Assembly (NCBI RefSeq): GCF_001854605.1
Contig: NZ_MKJU01000027.1
Coordinates: forward strand, 131,468-195,467
Source: Pseudoalteromonas amylolytica
Lineage (GTDB): Bacteria; Pseudomonadota; Gammaproteobacteria; Enterobacterales; Alteromonadaceae
Reading direction: 5' to 3'
Length of the DNA stretch: 64,000 nt
Positions 57,360 to 64,000 of the stretch are shown here, piece after piece (position 1 is the first letter of the stretch; each line of letters starts with the position of its first letter). The translations under genes were made by a program, and so were the position numbers. Below the pieces are notes generated by a model, which worked only from the letters and a program-made list of their open reading frames with translations, did not search any database and was not told the origin of the DNA.

Positions 57360-57950
57360 ATGAAAGTGTTATTACCTGCAGCCATGATTATGCTTGGAGC
57401 GGCTTATACTCAAAATGCAATGGCAAGTGATGTTTACGTCGGTGCTCTTTATAACCAACAAGATATTGATGCTCCGGGCAATGATTTTAACACTGCGGGG
57501 ATTGTGTTGGGTTATCAACTGAATGAGTACGTTGCTTTTGAGGGGCGATTTGCAACGGGGACATCGGGGGTGTTAGCGAGGACTACAGCGACTGATTTCT
57601 CGCATTCTTATAAGGAAGATATGGATCTGCAAAGTTCACTTTTGTTAAAACTAACTTACCCAATTGCTGATGGGCTGAACGTCTATGGTTTAGCTGGATA
57701 CACGCGCTCCAAAATTGAGTTTGAAAGTAAAGGCATCCAAACGAACGAATTAGGTAACGTAGTACTGGAATATCACAACGAAAGTAGCTGGACTCGAGGA
57801 GGATTGAGTTATGGTATTGGGGTTGAATATCAACTGAATGACAACTTCACAGTATTTGTAGATCATCAAATCTTACCTGACTTTGACGTTGCTATCGCTT
57901 ATGACCAGAAGTGGAAGAGTACAACAGTAGGTTTTGCGTATCGTTTCTAA
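57360..57950 (+). CDS. Outer-membrane beta-barrel protein (OmpA/OmpW-like 8-strand)
   Basis: 196 residues. Signal peptide (cleaved near AMASD, about 22). The mature part is alternating amphipathic strands: DVYVGALYNQQD, GIVLGYQLNEYVAFEGRFATG, LLLKLTYPIADGLNVYGLAGYTRSKIEF, YGIGVEYQLNDNFTVFVDHQ, ending in VGFAYRF with the terminal Phe. This matches the small OMP_b-brl family. It may be structural or involved in adhesion or uptake; there is no specific clue. The 5' leader holds a small hairpin (57302-57320). Confidence 0.88.
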   Translation: MKVLLPAAMIMLGAAYTQNAMASDVYVGALYNQQDIDAPGNDFNTAGIVLGYQLNEYVAFEGRFATGTSGVLARTTATDFSHSYKEDMDLQSSLLLKLTYPIADGLNVYGLAGYTRSKIEFESKGIQTNELGNVVLEYHNESSWTRGGLSYGIGVEYQLNDNFTVFVDHQILPDFDVAIAYDQKWKSTTVGFAYRF

Positions 57951-57968
57951 CAGTATCGATTGAATGAG

Positions 57969-58008
57969 TGTTGGCTGGCAAATAGATTATCTTATTGGCC
58001 AGCCAACA
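57969..58008. terminator. Hairpin between convergent OMP and GGDEF genes
   Basis: TGTTGGCTGGC (57969-57979) and GCCAGCCAACA (57998-58008): a perfect 11-bp stem with an 18-nt loop, centred between the two convergent stops. T-runs are poor, so termination may be Rho-assisted. Confidence 0.65.
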
Positions 58009-58023
58009 TATTCTGTATTCATA

Positions 58024-59424
58024 TTAAACATCGCTTACCTGTGGCAGGAATACCACCTGATTACGACCATTATTTTTGGCCTGATGCAGCGCCATATCAG
58101 CAACTTTATGAATGTGTTTTATGTTGTTTTGACCCAAACTTGAACTACACCCTATTGAAGCTGTGATCGGACCATGCTGTTCGCTCCAATATTCGATAAA
58201 CATATTCTCGATGTTTTGTCGTATGCTCTGTGCTATGGCATATGCGGTCTGTGAGTCTAAGTTTTTCAAGATGACAGCAAACTCTTTCCCGCCAATTCGA
58301 CTAACCAGATCTTCTGCTCGAACAGAACTTTGAATCGTGTTGGCGACTTTAATCAACACCCTATCTCCGACGTCATGGCCGCCTAGATCGTTTACTTTTT
58401 TAAATAAATCGAGATTGATAATGAACAGCCACATGTTTTGGTTCGTGTTTTCAATGTCAGTGAATGTTTGTGCCGCAACCTGATTAAACCTGATACGGTT
58501 TGGCAGACCCGTAAGAGGCTCTTTCATTGTAGCTTGGAACAGATGGCTCTCGGCAATTCTACGATTTCGGTCACTGCGATCATGAAAAATAGCCGAGGCA
58601 GCCACGATGAGAATAATAATCCAACAGGTAGCAACGACAAAAAGCCCTATCAAGTCGCTTTCACGGTTGCTAAGGCTTTTAACTAGCAGATATCCCATCA
58701 CAGTGGGAAATACATAGCCTACTACTGTTTGCAGTCGGGCTATTTTCCCACCAATGTAGGGGCTTAAAATTGCTCTTAAAGCACCACAGTTAGCAGTGGT
58801 AGTTAAACAGGCAACTGCTAAAGCAAGTCCTATAGTGGTTGTTATAATAGACATCTGTCCGTAGAAGTTATCAATGTTGTAGGCGTAACCAGTCAAAGAA
58901 GTCATCGGAATAGCCAATGAGATAAACGCAAAACTCTGAGAAATAAGTATATAGTTTAGATTGTAAAACACTTGGCTGAGTGCGAATCCCAATAACATAA
59001 CGCTTGAGTTTAAGCCCATCGTATTGCTTTTGCCCGCTAACAGCTCAACTTCTACGATATGAGAGAACGGGGTCAAACTGATAAGCGCTGACGATTCTAA
59101 GAAAATATCCAGCATTCTCACGATAGTAAGCATGACGACACAAGAGGGCAGAATAATGAGGTAGGGTATTTGTTTAGCCTTGTTGCTTAGGGTGAGCATA
59201 ATTCCAATAACGAATATACATAACGCGGTAGCTGGATTGGTGGCTGGGCCATATGCAAATGGACGATATAAAACTTCAATTTCAAATGTATAACCCAGTA
59301 ACACGGCAAGGCCAAATAGAGCACCAACTAAACCAAGAGGACGAGTGACTTTTTGAGCGTAAGCAACCAAGTACCAACTTTTAGCACTAAGATTAATCGA
59401 TTGTGGAGTGGTTGATATAGCCAT
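58024..59424 (-). CDS. Membrane GGDEF-domain protein with degenerate catalytic motif
   Basis: 466 residues. The N-terminal about 280 residues carry about eight TM helices (an MASE-like sensor of undetermined type), then a GGDEF domain about 300-460. The signature reads GGKEF (378-382) instead of GGDEF/GGEEF. The first metal ligand, normally Asp in the DxDxFK strand, is Asn337 (NLDLFKKVND). The inhibitory I-site RAED sits at the correct place five residues before. Loss of both metal-binding acids argues against diguanylate cyclase activity, while the I-site could still bind c-di-GMP. An AGGTG ribosome site precedes the ATG. Confidence 0.9.
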   Translation of the reverse strand: MAISTTPQSINLSAKSWYLVAYAQKVTRPLGLVGALFGLAVLLGYTFEIEVLYRPFAYGPATNPATALCIFVIGIMLTLSNKAKQIPYLIILPSCVVMLTIVRMLDIFLESSALISLTPFSHIVEVELLAGKSNTMGLNSSVMLLGFALSQVFYNLNYILISQSFAFISLAIPMTSLTGYAYNIDNFYGQMSIITTTIGLALAVACLTTTANCGALRAILSPYIGGKIARLQTVVGYVFPTVMGYLLVKSLSNRESDLIGLFVVATCWIIILIVAASAIFHDRSDRNRRIAESHLFQATMKEPLTGLPNRIRFNQVAAQTFTDIENTNQNMWLFIINLDLFKKVNDLGGHDVGDRVLIKVANTIQSSVRAEDLVSRIGGKEFAVILKNLDSQTAYAIAQSIRQNIENMFIEYWSEQHGPITASIGCSSSLGQNNIKHIHKVADMALHQAKNNGRNQVVFLPQVSDV

Positions 59425-59611
59425 TTAGCACCTGTTACATAGATTCACAAATCGTGAATATATTCATTTTACCTGATAAAAAGTCGCAGAATATTTGTGT
59501 AAACTAGCCGTGTTGTCTCATGTTAACGGTAGGCCACAAATCGCCAGCTTGAGATTGCTGTAAGTGATATATCTAAAGTAAGTAAAGTGTTTGAACAGCA
59601 CAATTGCAAGT

Positions 59612-60757
59612 TTAGTTGAATTGCCAATGTCGTTTAAAATCATATCGTAAACCGACGGAGAAAGACTCAATATCGGAGCGATAGAAGTAAGACTTATTTA
59701 AATATTCCAAATGTACCCTCAGTGGAGGGGTAGGAAGCCATTCCAAAGTAATATTAAAGCCATCAAAACTTTGATTACTGGTATCGTCAAAATGATAACC
59801 GTCATTAAACTCAAAGAAACCTGTTTTAAGCTTGTAATCTGTAGCTAATTGATATGCCATAGAAAAATCAATAGTATGCCCTTTGCGAGTTTCGCTTACA
59901 GCGACACGTCGGTAGTCCTTTGCTTGATATGATATTGCGCCATAGAGTCGGGGGTTGAATTGATAAGCCAAAGATGTTGCCCAGACCCTGTTTTCACCTA
60001 GGTAAACTTTTTCTACATGGACATCGTTTTGCTGATAGGTAAGCGCAGCATGAAGCCCGTTAACATCATAGCTTACCCCTACATTGAACAAGTCGGTTTG
60101 ATTGTCGTCTGTATCTCCCGCATATTGACCCACAGCGATAAACGTGAAGGGGTCACTGTCTAAGCGATAGGATATTAAATTATCGACAAAGAAGATGCTT
60201 TGTGGGTCATATGCAAAAGGGCTACTCGCATGATTAAAAATATCTACATATTCGGCAATAAAAAGATACTGAGGTGGTCTTTGCTTGCCTATCCCAAAGC
60301 GCCCAAATGGCGTGCTGATTGCGGTGTAAACACGTCGAGATTTACCAAAGTTCCCTTGATTTGCTAAATCAATGCTCCATTCACCATGGAGTTGAGCAGA
60401 CCATCCAGTAGCAAATTCTGTCGCAGCCTTAATGCCTGCATGAGACAGCGCGTCTCTCACATCCCAGTAACTGTAAGATTGTTCATCAATAATACCGAAT
60501 GTGGGTCTTATCGTGGCGTATACATCGACTTGAGAATGATTTTTCTGTGTACTAGCTGAGACACTGGGTTTGGGTGATTTTATGTCGAGAACGTTTGGAT
60601 TTTGTTTTAAGAACCTGGCCTTTAGCTCTTTTAGTTGAGCTTCGAGCGCTTGAATGTCAGCCCATGTAACGGTGCGTTCAGCCGCCAAAAGCGGTGGACA
60701 AAACATTAAATAAATCATCATTATTTTGGGCAATGGGTAGGATAAAATGCTTCGCAT
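59612..60757 (-). CDS. Porin-like outer-membrane protein
   Basis: 381 residues. Signal peptide about 1-26, a short coiled coil (about 30-50; ALEAQLKELKARFL) as in trimeric porins with an N-terminal periplasmic helix, then a 16-strand-type barrel: VDVYATIRPTFGI, GRFGIGKQRPP, FEFND-like turns, VGLRYDFKRHWQFN at the end. The terminal residues differ from the classic Phe end (the last residue is Asn after Phe). Close to the gram-negative porin families; substrate unknown. It faces the divergent solute-binding protein gene. Confidence 0.87.
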   Translation of the reverse strand: MRSILSYPLPKIMMIYLMFCPPLLAAERTVTWADIQALEAQLKELKARFLKQNPNVLDIKSPKPSVSASTQKNHSQVDVYATIRPTFGIIDEQSYSYWDVRDALSHAGIKAATEFATGWSAQLHGEWSIDLANQGNFGKSRRVYTAISTPFGRFGIGKQRPPQYLFIAEYVDIFNHASSPFAYDPQSIFFVDNLISYRLDSDPFTFIAVGQYAGDTDDNQTDLFNVGVSYDVNGLHAALTYQQNDVHVEKVYLGENRVWATSLAYQFNPRLYGAISYQAKDYRRVAVSETRKGHTIDFSMAYQLATDYKLKTGFFEFNDGYHFDDTSNQSFDGFNITLEWLPTPPLRVHLEYLNKSYFYRSDIESFSVGLRYDFKRHWQFN

Positions 60758-60850
60758 TGTTGTGCCTGTAAGTCATTGCTAATTACTGCATTATAGACAA
60801 CGCGTGTAATTCAGCGCGTCTTTAAATCCGTTAACTTAATGAGTGTGACT

Positions 60851-60877
60851 CCAATGGTTGCCAAGCAACTCCATTGG
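60851..60877. other. Inverted repeat in the porin/solute-binding protein intergenic region
   Basis: CCAATGG (60851-60857) and CCATTGG (60871-60877) with 13 bp between. It sits in the 285-bp divergent promoter region and could be an operator; no other support. Confidence 0.35.
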
Positions 60878-61042
60878 TCATACTTGCTATCATGTCATTA
60901 TTGCTCCTTGATTAAAGTGAAAGGCACCTAAACATCGTCTGAATGTTTGAGCTATAGTTTCATTGGGGCTTTGGAGTTGTCCAGATACAGAGTCACAGCG
61001 GCACATGTGTGGCATGTTCATAATACAACCTAGAAGATATTT

Positions 61043-61858
61043 ATGATTGCAGGGTATCAGAATAAATTACCACCACTTATTCACATCAGTATGACACTGC
61101 TGTTGTGTATGTTTATCACGTTGAAAAGTCATGCAAACCCTCAATATCGTGTCACGATTTTAGTGGACGAGAGCTATCCTCCATATACTTATTACAGCAA
61201 TGGAGAATTAAAAGGTATTTATGTTGATTTAGTAAAACAAGCTGCGCGACTGATTGACGACAAATACTTGGTGGAACTACATCCGGTGCCTTGGAAAAGG
61301 GGGGTTTCAGCATTACAAAATGGTGAAGCGTTTGCGTTGATGCCTCCATATGTTCACATCAAACGCCGGCCCTTTATTTGGCCTTACTCAGTACCGCTAC
61401 TGGAAGAAGTTATTGTTGCATTTTGTAATCAAGGCTTTTCACTCAAGCGGATAGACTCTGAAGACACGACTGCTTCCCCTATCAACGTTGGGCTGAATGC
61501 GGGCTATATGATACTTGATGATGTGCTCAGACAAGCTCACAAGCAAAGCAAGATCCACCTTTGGGAAAATAAAGATACGTTCTCGAACGTGATGAAGTTA
61601 GCTAAAAAGCGTATTGATTGTTACGTTAACGATAGGCTTTCTACGTTATTAGGATTAAGAAATCTTAAACGTATTCATCCGGAATTAGACTTGAGTAATA
61701 TTGTAGAAGATCGTGTTATTTTGAGGCGAACTGCGCATATTGGCTATGTTAAAGACGCCACCGATAGGTATCCATACAAGCATGATTTTATAGAAAAAAT
61801 GGATGAAGCTTTGCAAACCGTTCTAGCCACTCAGGCAATTGAACTGAGCGACCAATAA
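61043..61858 (+). CDS. Orphan periplasmic solute-binding protein (SBP_bac_3 type)
   Basis: 271 residues. Signal peptide in the first about 32 residues (ISMTLLLCMFITLKSHA), then VTILVDESYPPYTYYSNGELKGIYVDLVKQAAR and VPWKRGVSALQNGEAFALMPPYV, the standard lobe I features of amino-acid-type binding proteins. Like the protein at 12319 it has no transporter partner nearby, and may be a sensor or belong to a permease encoded elsewhere. Confidence 0.83.
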   Translation: MIAGYQNKLPPLIHISMTLLLCMFITLKSHANPQYRVTILVDESYPPYTYYSNGELKGIYVDLVKQAARLIDDKYLVELHPVPWKRGVSALQNGEAFALMPPYVHIKRRPFIWPYSVPLLEEVIVAFCNQGFSLKRIDSEDTTASPINVGLNAGYMILDDVLRQAHKQSKIHLWENKDTFSNVMKLAKKRIDCYVNDRLSTLLGLRNLKRIHPELDLSNIVEDRVILRRTAHIGYVKDATDRYPYKHDFIEKMDEALQTVLATQAIELSDQ

Positions 61859-61961
61859 ACCTATTTTCCCTTCACATAAAAAGTAAAAAAGCGAACTAAT
61901 GCATATGCAGTCAATGTTCTATCGCGAACACTCTGATAGTGTGATTGTCGCGTTGGGCACG

Positions 61962-62501
61962 CTATTTTATCAATTGCAATATGGTTCTGAATTTAGGGTG
62001 ATTGGCATCGGCGAGTAACTCATACAAGAGCATTTCTACATTACTCAGTTGTGCACCACAGTGTGTAAGCTTTTGTATGGCGAGCTGCTTGTGCTGCACG
62101 TTTCTAGACGCAATTGCATCCGTTATCAATGTAACGTCAAAATTATTATCCAATAGACTCATTGCCGTTTGGTAAACGCAAATATGTGCTTCTATGCCAC
62201 AAATAAGCCAGTGACGCCTCTGTTCATTGGCCAGCCTTGTCTGAAACGCTTGATTGAGGAAGCCACTAAAAGTGGTTTTTGTAATGACTTGCTCATCGCA
62301 AAGTAACGTTTCCAGCTCAGGCACGGTGTGGCCTAATTTCTCGGGCGTTTGTTCAAGCCAGATGATTGGTAAATCAAGGGCCTTAGCACCTTGTATGAGT
62401 GCACTTATGTTGCGTAAAGTTTGCTCGCTGTTATCAATGATTCTGGCAAGCTTACCTTGTACGTCAATTACGACTAGCCCACAGTCTGAATCTTTGAGCA
62501 T
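61962..62501 (-). CDS. Isochorismatase-like cysteine hydrolase
   Basis: 179 residues. The catalytic triad of the family is complete: Asp13 (VVIDVQ), Lys75 (ITKTTFSGF) and Cys108 (GIEAHICVYQTA, with the cis-peptide before it). VTLITDAIASRNVQHK near the C-terminus is also typical. Family members hydrolyse nicotinamide, carbamates or isochorismate. The absence of catechol-siderophore genes here makes isochorismatase activity itself unlikely; a YcaC-like general hydrolase is closer. No clear ribosome site; it may depend on the winged-helix gene 47 bp upstream. Confidence 0.88.
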   Translation of the reverse strand: MLKDSDCGLVVIDVQGKLARIIDNSEQTLRNISALIQGAKALDLPIIWLEQTPEKLGHTVPELETLLCDEQVITKTTFSGFLNQAFQTRLANEQRRHWLICGIEAHICVYQTAMSLLDNNFDVTLITDAIASRNVQHKQLAIQKLTHCGAQLSNVEMLLYELLADANHPKFRTILQLIK

Positions 62502-62548
62502 AATATTTTGCTAAATCCAGAGCTTGCGGACGTGGTGGCTGTAAGAGA

Positions 62549-63040
62549 TCATATAAAAAAGTAAGCACCAGCGAGTAAGCCAAGCAAGGTTGCAGCCGCC
62601 AGAGGCCACGCAGGCTTTGGCGTGTCAGTGGCGATGTTATCTTCAGGTGCTGACGGTATTGAGAGATCTTCGTTATTGTCATTGTTTGCAGCTTGCTTGG
62701 GAGTCTCAACTTGAGGTGAAGTTGCGGAGGGGACTTCATCGTCAGTCACTTCGGTGAGAGGTAATTGCCATTGATAGCCCTTGCGAGAAAAAGTCTTTAT
62801 TGCATCATCACCAAACAGTGCTCTTAAGTGGCCAATGCTCTGAAAAACAACCTGGTTCGTGACCTCACGCCCTGGCCACACGGCTTCGAGTATTTCATCT
62901 TTGCTGTGAATATGTTCAGCATTGGTAAGTAGTAGAGCCAGCAATTTGGCAGGTTTTTCATTTAGCGAGAATACTTTACCATTGTTGGTTAAAACTAAAG
63001 CTTCGCAGTCAAATTCAAAATGGCTAAAACGGAATTTCAT
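62549..63040 (-). CDS. Membrane-anchored winged-helix regulator (CadC/ToxR-like), short
   Basis: 163 residues from ATG 63040 (MKFRFSHFEFDCEAL). Trans_reg_C winged helix at 5-90 (FSLNEKPAKLLALLL, VFQSIGHLRALFG, IKTFSRKGYQW), an acidic Pro-rich linker (about 95-140), and a single TM at the very C-terminus (PLAAATLLGLLAGAYFF). CadC/ToxR-type proteins usually continue into a periplasmic sensor; this one stops directly after the TM. In another frame the sequence continues in plausible protein for 33 residues, so a one-base shift in a run of six T (minus strand) is possible. Confidence 0.82.
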   Translation of the reverse strand: MKFRFSHFEFDCEALVLTNNGKVFSLNEKPAKLLALLLTNAEHIHSKDEILEAVWPGREVTNQVVFQSIGHLRALFGDDAIKTFSRKGYQWQLPLTEVTDDEVPSATSPQVETPKQAANNDNNEDLSIPSAPEDNIATDTPKPAWPLAAATLLGLLAGAYFFI

Positions 63041-63241
63041 TTTTGTTATTGATCCAGTTTGTATGGATGTACCTATTTTATGATGATTTATAACAGCATA
63101 TTGAGAACATTGCAAAACAACGTCGAATGCATGTTATTTGTTAAGGTTAACCTTATGTTATTAATACTCAGTTTCAAAGGTTTTATTTAAATTAACTAAA
63201 TGTTGATTAATAATCAATCAAAATGCGTTTGATTTAATCGT

Positions 63242-63517
63242 CTAATTATCAATATGGCCAAGGTTTCTGGCTGGATCTAACTTATCTCTGACTCTGCGCT
63301 TTAATATTTTAGCTTCTGGAAAGCCGCCGTCTTGCTCTCTACACCAGATCAGTTCGTGATTATAGTAAATCTGAAATACGCCTTTTGATGCTGGCGAAAT
63401 TGCGACTTCTTGCAGTTCATCAGAAAATGTTGAAAGTAATTCTTGGGCAAGCCAGCCGCTTCGTAATAACCACTGACATAGCACACAGTAATGTATAGTA
63501 ATACGAGGTTTAGTCAT
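63242..63517 (-). CDS. SelT/SelW/SelH family (Rdx-type) redox protein
   Basis: 91 residues. The thioredoxin-like motif CVLC (Cys11, Cys14) replaces the selenocysteine-containing CxxU of animal SelW; the remainder fits the family (ITIHYCVLCQWLLRSGWLAQELLSTF, then GVFQIYYNHELIWCREQDGGFPEAKILKRRVRD). Role in redox protection is assumed from the family. Short monocistronic gene. Confidence 0.93.
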   Translation of the reverse strand: MTKPRITIHYCVLCQWLLRSGWLAQELLSTFSDELQEVAISPASKGVFQIYYNHELIWCREQDGGFPEAKILKRRVRDKLDPARNLGHIDN

Positions 63518-63661
63518 TCAAAATTGCCTTATAAATATTGAAAGTCATGATGGTAAAGCAGTGATACGCACTACATTTTTTTACAAAAATACCTTGCCTT
63601 AATCATATTTATCAAGGTGTAGAGCTGCTAATTTAATCACTCAAACTATAAGGAGATAAGC

Positions 63662-64000
63662 ATGAAAAATATATTAATGATTATAGCTGCTATTGTTTTG
63701 AGCGGTTGTCAATCAACCAGTAAACTGAGCATAAACCCAACGCCAGGGGACGCAACTAGGCTGATTGTAAATATAAGCAATGTAACGAGTGAAGAAGGAC
63801 AGCTGCTGGTAATGATCCACGACAACAGCGCTGATTACCATGCAGATCTAAACATTAATGACCCTAAAGCACAGCATTTTTTAAAAAAAGTAGTTGCGCC
63901 AGTTGCACCAAATACGGTCGTTGTGTTTGAGAATATACCTGCGGGTAAGTACGCCATTAATGTGATCCATGATAAAGACGCAGACGGTGAACTTGATCGA
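63662..64000 (+). CDS. DUF2141-type lipoprotein (partial, cut by window end)
   Basis: Starts at ATG 63662 after an AAGGAG ribosome site. The first residues MKNILMIIAAIVLSGC are a lipoprotein signal (Cys16). The mature part reads LIVNISNVTSEEGQLLVMIHD, VVFENIPAGKYAINVIHDKDADGELD, the pattern of DUF2141 (small secreted beta proteins). The frame stays open to the last base, so the 3' end is outside the window. Function unknown. Confidence 0.85.
   Translation, partial: MKNILMIIAAIVLSGCQSTSKLSINPTPGDATRLIVNISNVTSEEGQLLVMIHDNSADYHADLNINDPKAQHFLKKVVAPVAPNTVVVFENIPAGKYAINVIHDKDADGELDR

Overview
The window looks like chromosomal DNA of a marine gammaproteobacterium of the Alteromonadales, most like Pseudoalteromonas. 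This rests on moderate GC, many TonB/OMP-type surface proteins, a secreted S8 protease with tandem pre-peptidase C-terminal domains, orphan solute-binding proteins, many hybrid kinases and c-di-GMP proteins. It is an inference from gene content; no rRNA or intact tRNA is present to confirm it. There is no CRISPR array, insertion sequence or integrase.

Layout. 1-480: a nested tandem repeat (about 161-bp macro-unit containing a 19-bp minisatellite). 0.6-5.1 kb: ABC-F ATPase, a repeat-rich lipoprotein, a small secreted protein and a DUF3293 protein. 5.2-9.4 kb: hybrid histidine kinase, GH25 muramidase and an overlapping membrane protein. 9.6-16.1 kb: TonB-dependent receptor, solute-binding protein, a frameshifted chemotaxis receptor and an Nramp-fold transporter lacking the usual metal motifs. 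16.2-22.2 kb: flavin split-barrel protein, orphan type II thioesterase, CpdB and a secreted protein with three OB-like repeats. 22.2-26.1 kb: GH63 glucosidase plus hydrolase, and a LysE exporter. 26.2-30.5 kb: an ATP-grasp ligase overlapping an N-formylglutamate amidohydrolase/DUF1704 fusion, then a cupin and a deaminase. 30.8-33.7 kb: an accessory-looking ATPase-methyltransferase fusion, GNAT and VOC proteins. 33.7-36.7 kb: PepSY membrane protein, a candidate Fur-controlled RyhB-like sRNA, a frameshifted DUF4336 gene and a secreted protein. 37.1-41.5 kb: S8 protease and a cysteine desulfurase/persulfide dioxygenase/rhodanese triple fusion. 41.8-49.5 kb: a four-gene signalling operon (two large kinases, HD-GYP regulator, receiver protein). 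49.8-56.7 kb: MipA/HlyD/RND/response regulator/kinase operon. 57-64 kb: OMP, degenerate GGDEF protein, porin, solute-binding protein, isochorismatase-like hydrolase, winged-helix membrane regulator, SelW-like protein and the start of a DUF2141 lipoprotein.

The strongest candidates for undescribed biology are: (1) the ATP-grasp plus FGase-DUF1704 pair, which recalls the ligase/carboxypeptidase logic of tubulin tyrosination; (2) the ATPase-methyltransferase fusion at 30.8 kb; (3) the iron-regulated sRNA candidate at 34.9-35.0 kb, with a Fur box set between -35 and -10, a RyhB-like core and a terminator; (4) the three-domain sulfur enzyme at 39.3 kb. Two genes (MCP and DUF4336) each carry what looks like a single-base indel, and a third (the winged-helix regulator) might; these should be checked against reads before being believed biologically.
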